From Mesorhizobium_K sp040049215 (lineage in GTDB: Bacteria; Pseudomonadota; Alphaproteobacteria; Rhizobiales; Rhizobiaceae): a stretch of 64,000 nucleotides of DNA. The notes beneath the pieces were generated by a model that saw only the letters and a program-made list of their open reading frames with translations, searched no databases and was not told where the DNA came from. Positions 26,264 to 35,689 of the stretch are shown here, piece by piece. Position 1 is the stretch's first letter, and the number at the start of each line of letters is the position of its first letter. The stretch lies in NCBI RefSeq assembly GCF_040049215.1, contig NZ_JBDZDN010000005.1, positions 214,556 to 278,555 of the forward strand, in the 5' to 3' direction. A program made the position numbers and the translations under genes.

Positions 26264-26899
26264 CAGGCGACGATCGTCTCGTTGGTGATCGCACCGGCCT
26301 ATCGGTAAATCCTTAAAATGCGATCCATGCACCAAAGCCGCTTAAATAGTTAAAATCGTCACCACGGCCTAGGCAAAATACAGGTGCGCTGAGTGAACAC
26401 CAATCTTGTTAACAACGTATCAACCAGCGCACGATCAGACCGCCTGGACACTCTGGCGAGATACTTCATAAGGAGCAACAAGCTTTTTGAAGCCCTTCGC
26501 CTGGAGTTCGTTCAATGATCTCTCGCGAGTCGAGATCCGCATTCCCTTCAACGGTCAATTCGAGTTGGCCCCGGGTGTGAGGCCTCTCAACCGGATAATC
26601 ACCACCGCTCTCGATTCCATTTTCGGACTTGTTGTGCTAGCAAATCTTTAGGCTCCCGTGGCTACGATCGGTCTGAACGTCGACTTCACATCGACGCCCC
26701 GCCAGGGCAATCTGTCGTCTGCCACGCAAAATACGGCGCATTGTCTGATCAGGTAGCTCAGTGCGTAGGCATGCTGGAGGAGAGGAACCCGGGATGATAT
26801 TCGAGTTAGGAAGTGAGACGTTCATGGTCGGTACGCGCGGACCGCAATCAATCCGTATCATGAGCTCAAAGTTGTCTTCCACAGCCGGCGAGCCCAAAA
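26264..26899. other. 636-bp stretch with no assignable gene
   Basis: The first part (to about 26450) is noticeably AT-richer than its surroundings. Short open frames are present on both strands but none has recognisable protein character or a ribosome-binding site. Confidence 0.4.
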
Positions 26900-27166
26900 G
26901 TGAAAGTCCCCTCGTTGGTCAAATTTCTGGCCATTCCGCCTTTTGCCCGGTTCCTGAACATTGAGCCCCGGATTGCCGCCGATCGCGTCATCCTGAAGCT
27001 TTGCTTTGCCGAGCATCACATTGGAAATCCGATGATAGGGGCGCCGCACGGCGCCATCGTCGCCAGTCTCTGCGAACTTTCGGCGCTAAGGTTGCTCGCC
27101 TTCAAGGCGCGGACGGCCTCCTTGCCGCCGCGATCGCGGAGTGGGTTAGTCCAAGGCGTATTGTGA
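26900..27166 (+). pseudogene. PaaI-like thioesterase (hotdog fold), fragment
   Basis: The first ~70 codons read KVPSLVKFLAIPPFARFLNI, then AEHHIGNPMIGAPHGAIVAS LCELSALRLLAFKA. This matches the N-terminal half of a PaaI/YbgC-type hotdog thioesterase, where the active-site loop is normally LHGGV(V/I)ASL...E. Here the conserved HGG reads HGA, and the frame loses homology after FKA. The rest of the fold is missing, so it is taken as a degraded gene. Neighbours give no hint of its former role. Confidence 0.55.
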
Positions 27167-27242
27167 CGACCATTGCTCGATTGAGCTTTGTGTGAAAATC
27201 CGGATTTTTTTTCGAAATATAAAACGCCTGTAAATAGTTGTT

Positions 27243-27665
27243 TCACTCATTCTTGTCGTAGAGTTCACGACTGCGCTGTATGTCAGGCCAGTTGGCTTCC
27301 AGCCAACCGATCAGCGTGCGGACCGGAATGAGAAAGCTCTTTCCTCTTTCGGTCAGCTCATACTCGACCCGAGGGGGAACTTCCGCGAACACTTCACGGA
27401 TGACAAGCCCGTCGCGCTCGAGGTTGCGGAGAGTCGTCGTCAGCATGCGCTGCGATACCCCTCCAACAGCGCGCATCAATTTTGAGAACCGCAGTCGACT
27501 CCCCGGTGCCTCAGCCAATCGTGCGATCACGAGAAGGCTCCACTTGTCAGCCATCCGGTCCAGTAGCGGTCGCACCGGACAGAGGTCGGGAGCGATGGGG
27601 CCGGCGGCATCGATCGAGATCTCAACGTTCACGGCTTCACCTTCATGGTTACACGCAGGTAACAT
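27243..27665 (-). CDS. HxlR-family transcriptional regulator
   Basis: About 140 residues with the HxlR winged helix: CPVRPLLDRMADKWSLLVIA, LRFSKLMRAVGGVSQRMLTT TLRNLERDGLVIREVFAEVP and PRVEYELTERGKSFLIP. I place the start at ATG 27665; a GTG at 27632 preceded by AAGGTGA is equally possible and would shorten it by 11 residues. It is divergent from doxX and the dioxygenase and QorB-like genes. In E. coli an HxlR protein (YtfH/QorR) neighbours qorB, so this one probably senses quinone or electrophile stress; that is inference. Confidence 0.9.
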   Translation of the reverse strand: MLPACNHEGEAVNVEISIDAAGPIAPDLCPVRPLLDRMADKWSLLVIARLAEAPGSRLRFSKLMRAVGGVSQRMLTTTLRNLERDGLVIREVFAEVPPRVEYELTERGKSFLIPVRTLIGWLEANWPDIQRSRELYDKNE

Positions 27666-27746
27666 ACTTATCCGCACGTGCCTACTTCCCATGGCGTTGA
27701 TTACGAATAGGATGAAAGTATCAAAAACGCACTATGGAGGAAAGCG

Positions 27747-28157
27747 ATGTCGGCAAGAAACTTGAATATCTCGTTGTGGGCCGCCCAGATCCTGCTCGCC
27801 ATGGTGTTCGGGGCGGCCGGCTTCATGAAGGTGACCATGCCTCTACCCGACCTTGCGGCGATGCTGACCTGGCCGGGCAATGTTCCGTCATGGCTGGTCC
27901 GGTTTATCGGTACGGCGGAGCTGGCCGGTGCGATCGGTATTCTCGTGCCTGCCTTGACCCGCATACAGCCATTGCTCACGCCGCTGGCGGCGCTGGGATT
28001 TGCTATCATTCAAATCCTGGCGGTGCCCGTTCACATATCGCAAGGCGATATCGCAATGGTCGGGCCAATCAACGCCATTTTGCTGGCGCTGGCGCTGTTT
28101 GTTGTCTGGGGCCGCTATCGCAAGCTTCCGATCCAGCCGAAAGCAGCGCTGACGTGA
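27747..28157 (+). CDS. DoxX-like integral membrane protein
   Basis: 136 residues with four membrane segments (about 8-27, 48-67, 74-92, 99-120), matching DoxX-like proteins: SLWAAQILLAMVFGAAGFMK at the N-terminus and FIGTAELAGAIGILVPAL in the second helix. GGAGGAAAG precedes the ATG. DoxX family members have been linked to redox and thiol stress in the membrane, but the biochemical role is unclear. It overlaps or directly abuts the following dioxygenase gene, so they form one operon divergent from HxlR. Confidence 0.85.
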   Translation: MSARNLNISLWAAQILLAMVFGAAGFMKVTMPLPDLAAMLTWPGNVPSWLVRFIGTAELAGAIGILVPALTRIQPLLTPLAALGFAIIQILAVPVHISQGDIAMVGPINAILLALALFVVWGRYRKLPIQPKAALT

Positions 28158-28162
28158 GCAGG

Positions 28163-28969
28163 ATGCCCACCCTGTTCATCCCGCATGGTGGCGGACCATG
28201 TTTCTTCATGGACTGGGATCCTCCGCACACCTGGGACCGGATGGCGCGCTTTCTGCGCGGGGTACAGGCCAGCCTGCCGGAAAAGCCCAAAGCCGCGCTG
28301 GTAATTTCGGGCCATTGGGAGGAAGCGCAGGTCACGGTGCAGACCGGCACCAAGCCGCAGCTGCTGTTCGACTATTACGGATTTCCGGCACATACTTATC
28401 AGTTGAGCTTTCCCGCACCCGGATCACCGGATCTGGCGGCGCGGGTCATGGATCTGGTTGGGTCGGCGGGGTTTTCGGTGCGAGGCGACGCCGCGCGGGG
28501 TTATGATCACGGGGTATTCATCCCGCTGAAGCTGGTATTTCCCGAGGCGGACGTGCCGGTGGTGCAACTGTCGCTGCGTGCCGATTACGACCCGGCGGCG
28601 CATCTGGCGATGGGAGCCGCCCTGGAGCCCCTGCGTGACGAGGGCGTGCTGATCCTGGGCAGCGGCATGAGCTATCACAACATGGGCGTGCTGATGAAGA
28701 GGATGCGCGGCGGGACGCAGGACGTGGAGCCGGCTTCGCAGGTCTTTGACGACTGGCTGACCGGGGCGGTGACCGACCCGGATCCGAGCGCGCGCAATGC
28801 GGCGCTGATGGACTGGACGCGCGCGTCCGCTGCCCGCGATGCCCACCCGCGAGAGGAACATTTCCTGCCGCTGCATGTGGTGGCGGGAGCCGCCGGAGCC
28901 GATATCGGCGTCAAGGTGCTGAACGATGTGGTGATGGGCGCGGTCGAATCCGCATTCCGTTTTGGCTGA
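28163..28969 (+). CDS. extradiol ring-cleavage dioxygenase, DODA/LigB type
   Basis: 268 residues. It starts MPTLFIPHGGGPCFFMDWDP and contains the LigB/DODA features ALVISGHWEE, GYDHGVFIPLKL and ILGSGMSYHNM, giving the His residues for the active-site iron or zinc. YgiD-like members cleave catechols such as DOPA. The ATG at 28163 is chosen; an in-frame GTG at 28154 overlapping the doxX stop (GTGA) is an alternative. Located with DoxX, a QorB-like reductase and HxlR, it may remove catechols or quinone precursors. Confidence 0.9.
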   Translation: MPTLFIPHGGGPCFFMDWDPPHTWDRMARFLRGVQASLPEKPKAALVISGHWEEAQVTVQTGTKPQLLFDYYGFPAHTYQLSFPAPGSPDLAARVMDLVGSAGFSVRGDAARGYDHGVFIPLKLVFPEADVPVVQLSLRADYDPAAHLAMGAALEPLRDEGVLILGSGMSYHNMGVLMKRMRGGTQDVEPASQVFDDWLTGAVTDPDPSARNAALMDWTRASAARDAHPREEHFLPLHVVAGAAGADIGVKVLNDVVMGAVESAFRFG

Positions 28970-29009
28970 TGCGACTCCAATTCAAATCTGAACCTCAAGG
29001 AGCAAGATC

Positions 29010-29909
29010 ATGACAGCAATGCAGAACGGGCCGTTTCTGGTCACCGGGGCCTCGGGCCAGCTAGGCCGCCGGGTTGTGGAACTGCTGCTGGAGGGCGGAG
29101 CCGGACCGGTGATCGCTACGACGCGGTCGGTGGATAAACTGACGCGGCTGGCCGCGCAGGGCATCGAGGTGCGCAGCGCCGATTTCAGTAATCCGGTGGG
29201 CCTCAAGAATGCTTTCGCCGGAGCCAAGCGGTTGCTGATCATCAGCACCGACGCCCTGGAGCCCGGAAAGCGCCTGGTTGCTCACAACGGAGCGATCGAG
29301 GCCGCGGTGGCCGCTGGCGTTGAGCACATCGTCTACACGTCGCTTACCAACCCTGGCCCGGACTCGCCGATCACATTTGCCGTTGATCACCGGGAAACCG
29401 AGGCTCTCTTGGTTGAAAGCGGCATCCCACATACCATCCTGCGCAACAACCTCTACACCGATCTGTTCCTGATGAGCGCACCGCAAGCCATCACATCTGG
29501 CCAACTGTTTGCCGCTACGGGCCAGGGCCGAGCGGGCTATGTCACCCGCGAAGATTGCGCGAGGGCGGCAGCGGCCGCTTTGATGCACGAAACCGAAACA
29601 AAAACCTACGACGTCACCGGTCCGGACCTCGTCTCACAGGCCGATCTCGCTGCGATACTGTCGGACCTATCCGGCAAGACGATCACCTATGTCCCGATTA
29701 CCGTGGATGACCTTCGTGCCGGGATGATCGCCAATGGATTGCCGCCGTCCATGGCGGAGGCCTTCGCGTCCTTTGACGAAGCAATTGCAAAAGGCCATAT
29801 GGCCGTCAGCACCAATGCGGTGAAAGATCTCACCGGGAAAGCGCCTGCCAGCGTGCGCGATTTCCTCGGCAAGAACGCCGCGTCGCTGCTGGAACCGGGC
29901 GCCGCTTGA
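29010..29909 (+). CDS. NmrA-type NAD(P)H-dependent quinone oxidoreductase (QorB-like)
   Basis: 299 residues. An atypical short-chain dehydrogenase of the NmrA group: nucleotide loop VTGASGQLGRRV at residues 11-22, VEHIVYTSLTNPGPDSPITF, and PHTILRNNLYTDLF in the position used by QorB (YtfG). Such enzymes reduce quinones with NADPH by two electrons. AAGGAGCAAG lies upstream of the ATG. It follows the dioxygenase by 40 bp and probably shares the HxlR-regulated operon. The combined gene set suggests quinone/catechol detoxification. Confidence 0.9.
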   Translation: MTAMQNGPFLVTGASGQLGRRVVELLLEGGAGPVIATTRSVDKLTRLAAQGIEVRSADFSNPVGLKNAFAGAKRLLIISTDALEPGKRLVAHNGAIEAAVAAGVEHIVYTSLTNPGPDSPITFAVDHRETEALLVESGIPHTILRNNLYTDLFLMSAPQAITSGQLFAATGQGRAGYVTREDCARAAAAALMHETETKTYDVTGPDLVSQADLAAILSDLSGKTITYVPITVDDLRAGMIANGLPPSMAEAFASFDEAIAKGHMAVSTNAVKDLTGKAPASVRDFLGKNAASLLEPGAA

Positions 29910-29952
29910 GAGCCTGGACGCAAAATGCGAGGCTCGCCATCTCGGGCCTTGC

Positions 29953-29970
29953 TGACTGACTTTTCAGTCA
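29953..29970. promoter_or_regulatory. candidate TetR operator TGACTGA-N4-TCAGTCA
   Basis: A perfect seven-base inverted repeat with a four-base centre (TGACTGACTTTTCAGTCA), ending 13 bp before the TetR start codon. It is well placed for autorepression of the tetR-hlyD-ABC operon. Confidence 0.7.
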
Positions 29971-29983
29971 CTATAGTCTTTCT

Positions 29984-30613
29984 ATGGCTGAGAAATTTCG
30001 AGCGGCACGTTCCGACGAGGAACGGCAAGCACGGCTCCAATCGATATTGAACGCGGCTCTGGACGCCTTCGCCGAGAAAGGTCTTGGCGCAACGCGTCTT
30101 GAGGATATCGCGACCCGGGCGGGCATCGCCAAAGGCACGATCTATCTCTACTTCCCCTCGAAGCAGGCGGTATTCGAAGAGCTGATACGGTCCACTATCG
30201 TGCTGCCTGTCGATATCTTGCGAACTGAATTGCTGGCGCAGGATCTATCGGCGCAAACGGTATTTGGTCTCCTTTCCCACTGGGTGCGAAACGAATTTCT
30301 CGGTACGAATCGCGAGGTGATCGCGCGGCTTATCCTGTCGGAGGTCGGCCGATTTCCGGAGATTGCGGCGTTCTGTCACCGGGAACTCGTGCATCCTGTC
30401 ATGGAGTTCCTGAAGCAAATCGCGCAGCGCGCGTGTGAGCGGGGCGAATTCGGATCGGATGTCCTGGTTCGCTTTCCACAGCTTGCGGTCGCATCCGTCC
30501 TGGTGGCTATAACCTGGAACGATCTGTTCCAGGACGTCGAGCCCCTCGATTTGGGAGCCATGATTGAATCCCATCTCGACCTGCTGCAGCGAGCCATGCG
30601 ATCGGATCTATGA
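29984..30613 (+). CDS. TetR-family regulator of ABC exporter operon
   Basis: 209 residues. The DNA-binding domain (about 15-62) reads ILNAALDAFAEKGLGATRLE then DIATRAGIAKGTIYLYFPSK, and the C-terminal helical domain is of the TetR_C type. It is the first gene of a four-gene operon: its stop overlaps the start of the HlyD adaptor (ATGATAA context). A clean palindrome lies directly upstream. The arrangement TetR-HlyD-ABC-permease resembles the ybiH-ybhGFSR locus of enterobacteria, where the exporter handles toxic compounds. Confidence 0.92.
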   Translation: MAEKFRAARSDEERQARLQSILNAALDAFAEKGLGATRLEDIATRAGIAKGTIYLYFPSKQAVFEELIRSTIVLPVDILRTELLAQDLSAQTVFGLLSHWVRNEFLGTNREVIARLILSEVGRFPEIAAFCHRELVHPVMEFLKQIAQRACERGEFGSDVLVRFPQLAVASVLVAITWNDLFQDVEPLDLGAMIESHLDLLQRAMRSDL

Positions 30614-31608
30614 TAATGCGTCGGGCCGGCCTTGTGATGATAGCAGCAGGAGTGGTGTTGCCAGCCCTCTTTCTGACGAATCCGAGAAGCGATGCGTCGC
30701 TGTTCCGATTCCAAGGTTATGTCGAGGGTCAGACGATCTATGTTTCCGCGGAAGAAGCGGGAGCGATCTTTCGGATGCACGTAGATTCTGGCGATGACGT
30801 TCAACGGAATCAGACGTTGTTTAGACAGGATACTGCTCTCAAGGAGATACAACTTCAGCAGGCAGAAGCTCGTTTGCGCGAGGCGCAAGCAAGATTGCGG
30901 AACGTCGAGGCTCCCCAACAGAGGCCTGAAGAGATCGAGGTTCTCAGGGCGTCGGAGCGCCGCGCCGCAACGGCAAGTCAGCTCTCCGCCATCGAACTCG
31001 ACCGTCAGCGCGAACTCTTCCGCAAGGGGGTAGCGTCGAAGGCTCTTGTCGAACAGGCCGAAGCGGCACATCAACAGAATAGCGCTGCCCAGGAGGAAAT
31101 TCGGCGGCAGATTGTTGCAGCCGGGCTCGGTGGCCGTGACAACGATATTCGCGCGGCCAAAGCCGCTGTCGACGCGGCAAAAGCCGCGCTGGCAGAGGCG
31201 TCAGAACGGATCGCCAAAGCGGAAGTCAAGGCCCCTGAAGTGGGCCGTGTGGAGGATGTCTTCTACCGCGCCGGCGAGGTCGTCGCGGCAGGCACCCCTG
31301 TGCTGGCCCTGTTGCCTGACGGCAATCTGCGGATTCGTTTTTTTGTGCCCGAGCCCGCTCTTTCTGCCCTTTCGCTCGGCGGCGCTATCCTGGTGAGCTG
31401 TGACGGATGTGCGCCCGACATCGAAGGCCGCATTACTTTTATCGCCAGGGAAGCCGAGTTCACGCCGCCAGTCATTTTCAGCGAGGAAGAACGTTCCAAA
31501 CTTGTATTCAAGGTAGAAGCACGCCTCATCGACAATGAGCATGCCCTGCCCGTCGGACTTCCGGTCACCGTAGCTCCAACAACTGATGCGGTAGCGGTGA
31601 AGAGATAA
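30610..31608 (+). CDS. HlyD-family adaptor of ABC exporter (YbhG-like)
   Basis: 332 residues: an N-terminal membrane anchor or signal (about 5-22), a lipoyl half-motif (GYVEGQTIYVSAEEAGAIF), a long coiled-coil hairpin rich in Ala/Glu/Arg/Gln (about 75-190) and the second lipoyl and barrel part (VKAPEVGRVEDVFYRAGEVV, LRIRFFVPEPALSAL). A Cys pair (VSCDGCAPD) sits in the barrel region, typical of YbhG-like proteins. It connects the inner-membrane ABC exporter to the periplasm and outer membrane. It overlaps tetR and lies 2 bp before the ATPase gene. Confidence 0.9.
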   Translation: MIMRRAGLVMIAAGVVLPALFLTNPRSDASLFRFQGYVEGQTIYVSAEEAGAIFRMHVDSGDDVQRNQTLFRQDTALKEIQLQQAEARLREAQARLRNVEAPQQRPEEIEVLRASERRAATASQLSAIELDRQRELFRKGVASKALVEQAEAAHQQNSAAQEEIRRQIVAAGLGGRDNDIRAAKAAVDAAKAALAEASERIAKAEVKAPEVGRVEDVFYRAGEVVAAGTPVLALLPDGNLRIRFFVPEPALSALSLGGAILVSCDGCAPDIEGRITFIAREAEFTPPVIFSEEERSKLVFKVEARLIDNEHALPVGLPVTVAPTTDAVAVKR

Positions 31609-31610
31609 TC

Positions 31611-32585
31611 ATGGACTCCCACCCCCGGTCTCCACAACAAATCAAAGCCTCCGAGGCGTTTCCGGAAGACATCGTCATCGAAGTTTCCGGCCTGACGAAA
31701 TCGTTCAACGGCCGAACCGTCGTCTCTGACCTTGGCATGGAGGTCCGTCGCGGCCTCATCTACGGGTTCCTAGGCCCGAACGGCAGCGGCAAGACGACGA
31801 CGATACGCATGCTTTGTGGCCTGCTTACTCCCGACGCTGGCCGTGGGACGTGCTTGGGATACGATATCCTCACTCAATCGGATGAGATCAAGCGCCATGT
31901 CGGCTACATGACGCAGCGCTTCTCGCTTTATGAGGATCTTTCGATCCGTGAGAACCTCGAATTTGTGGCCCGCATTCATGGGCTGGACGATCCGAGGGGA
32001 GCGGCGGGAGATGCCTTGCATCACCTCGGTCTGGAGAACCGGGCGCATCAGCTTGCTGGGGAGCTGTCTGGCGGCTGGAAGCAGCGTGTCGCTCTTGGCG
32101 CCAGTATTTTGCCAGGTCCGCAACTTCTTCTTCTGGACGAACCGACCGCTGGTGTCGACCCGAAAGCGAGACGCGACTTTTGGGACGAAATCCATCGTCT
32201 TGCGGGAGAGGGCCTGACAGTGCTCGTTTCGACGCACTACATGGACGAGGCCGAGCGCTGCCACGAGATAGCCTATATCGCCTACGGCCGCCTGCTTGCC
32301 GAGGGAACAGTGGCTGAGGTCGTTGCGCAGTCGGGTCTTGAGATGTGGACCGTGACCGGCATAGACTTGCGTCAACTTGCCGAGACGCTTCGAGAGCGGC
32401 CCGGGGTCGACATTGTCGCGCCCTTCGGTTCGGCGCTGCATGTGGCGGGGAGAGACCCCGCGCTGCTCATGCGCGCCACTGAGGCGGCAAGAGCTGACGA
32501 ACGCTACAGCTGGCGTCGCGACCAGCCGACGCTCGAAGACGTATTTATCGACCTGATGGAGCGCGGCCGCGACAACTTCGAATGA
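31611..32585 (+). CDS. ABC exporter ATP-binding protein (YbhF/CcmA-like)
   Basis: 324 residues, one ABC domain: Walker A GPNGSGKTT about residue 60, signature LSGGWKQR about 155, Walker B LLLLDEPT about 177 and HYMDEAERC after the switch His. The LSGGW variant is typical of the second half of YbhF-type proteins. A C-terminal ~80-residue domain (DIVAPFGSALHVAGRDPALL) is usual in drug and antibiotic exporters of this class. Its stop overlaps the start of the permease gene, so the two are coupled. Confidence 0.94.
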   Translation: MDSHPRSPQQIKASEAFPEDIVIEVSGLTKSFNGRTVVSDLGMEVRRGLIYGFLGPNGSGKTTTIRMLCGLLTPDAGRGTCLGYDILTQSDEIKRHVGYMTQRFSLYEDLSIRENLEFVARIHGLDDPRGAAGDALHHLGLENRAHQLAGELSGGWKQRVALGASILPGPQLLLLDEPTAGVDPKARRDFWDEIHRLAGEGLTVLVSTHYMDEAERCHEIAYIAYGRLLAEGTVAEVVAQSGLEMWTVTGIDLRQLAETLRERPGVDIVAPFGSALHVAGRDPALLMRATEAARADERYSWRRDQPTLEDVFIDLMERGRDNFE

Positions 32586-33751
32586 CCTCGCCGCTGACAT
32601 ATCCGCGAACCACGCGGGGACCCGTGGCGGCATGGCGGCGCTTTGTGGCGGTCCTTGTCAAGGAATTCATCCAGTTGCGACGCGATCGGGTGACGCTGAT
32701 TTCGATGATTTTCATCTCTCTGGTCCAGCTCCTTCTTTTCGGGTATGCGATCAACACCGATCCGAAGGAACTTCGAACAGCCGTGCTGGCGCGGGACGAA
32801 AGCGTCTTCACACGGTCTTTCCTCGGCGCGATGCGGACGACCGGCTATTTCGACATTCGCGAGAGGGTGGCGAGTGAAAGCGAACTTGACGACTTGATCC
32901 TGTCTGGTGCCGTCCAGTTCGGAGTTCAAATACCATCCGACTTTGGTCGCCAGCTCGTTCGCGGCGAGCGTCCCGCGCTTCTCGTCATCGCCGATGCCAC
33001 GGACCCTTCCGCCACGGTGAACGCTGTCGGGGCTCTGGAAGGGATCGCAGCGCGGGCTTTCGAACGCGATCTCATCGGACCAACCGCGGCTCTCGCCTCG
33101 ACGCCTCCGCCCTACGAGATCCGAATTCATCGACGGTACAATCCGGTCGGGGACACGCACCTCAACATCGTTCCAGGGCTAATGGGCACGATCCTGTCCA
33201 TGACGATGCTCATCTTCACCGCGCTTTCAGTCACGCGCGAGATCGAGCGCTCGACCATGGAGAGCCTTCTGGCGATGCCGATCAGGCCGGTCGAGATCAT
33301 GTTTGGAAAGATCGCCCCCTACGTTCTTGTCGGTGCATTCCAGATGGTGCTCATCCTGTCGGCGGCCTGGCTGCTGTTCGACGTTCCGATCGTCGGAAGT
33401 CTTGCACTGCTGTTGGCGCTCACGACGCTCTTCGTCATCGCAAATCTTGCCGTCGGCTACACGTTTTCCACCGTGGCCGAGAACCAGTTGCAGGCCGTTC
33501 AGATGTCCTTCTTTTTCTTTCTGCCCAACATACTCCTCTCGGGCTTCATGTTTCCTTTCAATGGCATGCCCGACTGGGCCCAATGGATTGGCGAGACGCT
33601 GCCAATGACCCATTACCTCAGGATCGTTCGCGGCATCATGTTGAAAGGGGCAGACCTGTCGCATCTGGCAATACCCGTCGGCGCGCTAGGCCTGTTCACG
33701 CTGGTCGCGATGGCGGTGGCTGTCAACCGGTTCCGGCAAACGTTGGACTGA
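32582..33751 (+). CDS. ABC-2 type exporter permease (YbhS/YbhR-like)
   Basis: 389 residues. The ABC2_membrane_3 layout has one N-terminal helix (LISMIFISLVQLLLFGYAIN), a large periplasmic domain (about 50-190) and a C-terminal block of five helices including MTMLIFTALSVTREIERSTM ESLL and FFFLPNILLSGFMFPFNGMP, a hallmark of the family. Only one permease gene is present, so the exporter would be a homodimer, unlike enterobacterial ybhSR with two. Last gene of the operon. Confidence 0.93.
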   Translation: MTSPLTYPRTTRGPVAAWRRFVAVLVKEFIQLRRDRVTLISMIFISLVQLLLFGYAINTDPKELRTAVLARDESVFTRSFLGAMRTTGYFDIRERVASESELDDLILSGAVQFGVQIPSDFGRQLVRGERPALLVIADATDPSATVNAVGALEGIAARAFERDLIGPTAALASTPPPYEIRIHRRYNPVGDTHLNIVPGLMGTILSMTMLIFTALSVTREIERSTMESLLAMPIRPVEIMFGKIAPYVLVGAFQMVLILSAAWLLFDVPIVGSLALLLALTTLFVIANLAVGYTFSTVAENQLQAVQMSFFFFLPNILLSGFMFPFNGMPDWAQWIGETLPMTHYLRIVRGIMLKGADLSHLAIPVGALGLFTLVAMAVAVNRFRQTLD

Positions 33752-34145
33752 GCGGGACTCGCCGCTCTCCTTGGGCAGGTGGGAAACGAGGGCGCTCGTA
33801 GCCGACCGGAGACCTCGAACCACGCTGGTTCTCGGACCTTGGACACGCGTTGAGAGCAACGAGCGCTGACCGGTGCCCCATTCCGCATTCACCGGCTTAA
33901 GAGACCGCTGAATTTCGGCGGCTTTTCCCAGCGGCTAAGGTAAAGAACCCGACTGCCATGGGCATCACGTCATCGCAGTGTCGCCTGGCCAATCTTGCTC
34001 GGCGCCGTTTCCGCCCGGCCTCGGCCGTCAATAATCCCTGCGAAATTATTGTCTCGATCATGAGCACGCGAGAATAGGGTTGTGATCGCGGTCATACAGA
34101 TGTCAAACTTGCTGCCCGATCGGCAGTGTGATTCGGGGGAATTCG
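33752..34145. other. 394-bp intergenic region, no gene seen
   Basis: Neither strand shows a convincing coding frame. It separates the ABC exporter operon from a stretch of degraded genes. Confidence 0.5.
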
Positions 34146-34476
34146 ATGAGCGATATCAAAACCAGCCTCAGTGCAGCCCTTGCTGATGGCGTCAGTGAGC
34201 GTAGCCCATGCGGGCGAAAGCGCCCCCTTCATCTATCTCGCGACGCAAGACCCGTTCGTCAGCCCTGAAGCGCCAAACGCGAAGGACGATATCCATGTCT
34301 TCAGCGGCGTCTTTGCCGGCGGCTCTTTCGGCAGCGTCGTCCAATTCTGGGACACCGACTACACCGACAATTTCATGATCGGCGGCATCTACGGCCGCGA
34401 TTTAAAAGATCTCGGGACACAGAGGGCTGTTCGGCAATTAGTCTTGCTAGTTATGGCCGGCGAACTGAGAAATTGA
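34146..34476 (+). pseudogene. secreted outer-membrane-type protein (acyloxyacyl hydrolase-like), truncated
   Basis: The start MSDIKTSLSAALA is separated by a frameshift near 34185 from SVSVAHAGESAPFIYLATQD. It then reads AKDDIHVFSGVFAGGSFGSV VQFWDTDYTDNFMIGGIYGR, resembling the first strands of PagL-like or acyloxyacyl hydrolase barrels found in rhizobia. Homology stops at DLKDLG and the frame ends 20 codons later. The signal peptide is split by the frameshift and most of the barrel is missing, so it is a remnant. Confidence 0.5.
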
Positions 34477-34629
34477 CTCCTAAGTCCCACCGGAGAATGT
34501 TACCAAGCGTGGTGCCGCCGATATGATCCGCGCAACTCATCCAGTCGCCGTGGAGGATCATCCGCTCGGCGCTGCCGGTGCGTCCCGTGCTTCGTAGCGC
34601 CAAAGGGATGTGGTGTGGCGCCAAGCCGA

Positions 34630-35230
34630 TAGCCACGAGTGCTCAGCATTTTTTCAAAATCCTGCCAATGCTGGAGCGTATTGTCTATGGCCGCAGGCGG
34701 GTGGAAGGCGGGCTGCGGTGTGCTGCGGATGCGGGACTTTCCTGGCCGCTTGCCGAGGATGTCAGCGACGCGGCTCCGGAGGCCGCCCTCTACAAGGCGG
34801 CAGCCACGAAGACCGGCCATCGCCGCGCCGGAGCCGGACTGGTCGGAGGCCTACCGGGAGCTGAAGCGTAAAACATGTGACGCTGCAGGCGCCAGCCGGT
34901 CAGTTACCGCTGCAGCCATTTCTGAGATCTCTACCGTGGCTGGGGAGCTCTAATCTGCCTGTTACGATGCGGCAGGATCATGATTCCGGGGGAGAAGCTG
35001 TTCATCGACTACGGCGGCGGCACAGTCCCGGTGGCAATTTGACCGGCGGCAAGACGCGGGCGGCACATATCTTTGTCTTCGAGCCTGTCCTATGCGAAGG
35101 CACGCTGGGGAAATCAGAAGGCGTTGTTGGACGGATGAAGGGACTAGGACACCTCTCACCCGCAGCAATGGTGTTCGCGGACCGCGGCCTCGGGAATAGT
35201 GCCGGCACGACCCATGCCCGCAACTGAACT
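34630..35230 (+). pseudogene. istA: IS21-family istA remnant (second IS21 lineage)
   Basis: Pieces of an IstA transposase can be read in alternating frames: DAGLSWPLAEDVSDAA, EPDWSEAYRELKRK, LPVTMRQDH then EKLFIDYGGGTVPV, TGGKTRAAHIFV and LSYAKARWG. In order these match the central part of IstA, including the first catalytic Asp in FIDYGG. At least four frameshifts separate them, and neither istB nor ends are visible. The sequence differs from the IS21 element at 7685-12804, so it is an independent, older relic. Confidence 0.6.
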
Positions 35231-35505
35231 TGTTTCGGCCCGGGAAGGTATGAGAATCGCACTATCCGCAAGCAGAGACACCGCTAGCGGACGGACCAAA
35301 AATCGAAGGCGCGGCCGGAAAAGTCGATCGATCGGATAGGCCACCTTTCGCGTCACCACCACCGTCTTCTCGGCTGTCGTGCGCCTCATTTGAAGCCTTC
35401 CTAGCCAGCGGCAGCCACAGTGACCTGATGGGGTTGACGGCCTCCGCTCCCGGCATCGAGGTGCCATAGTGTGGCTGTCGAAAGTCACGTGAGGGAGAGC
35501 CGTCC

Positions 35506-35544
35506 ATGGAAAAGATTACCACAATCGGTCTGGATATTGCCAAG
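35506..35544 (+). pseudogene. IS110-family transposase, extreme 5' remnant
   Basis: Thirteen codons reading MEKITTIGLDIAK, the invariant N-terminus of IS110 transposases with the first catalytic Asp. A ribosome-binding-like GAGGGAGAG and about 100 bp of the usual upstream region precede it. After Lys the sequence changes to unrelated DNA, so the element was cut here. The 35231-35505 interval holds its upstream non-coding part. Confidence 0.6.
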
Positions 35545-35689
35545 TGGATACGTCAAACTACCGGCCTTTGGAGACCGGTCGGGACCCGATGGGGTGCGGC
35601 ACGTCCTGATGGGTGGTGATCGCTTCGGTTTCAGCCGCCGGGGCCGGTGCAGGGCGCCGGGTTTCGGCGACGCGGTGGCGGTTAGGCAT

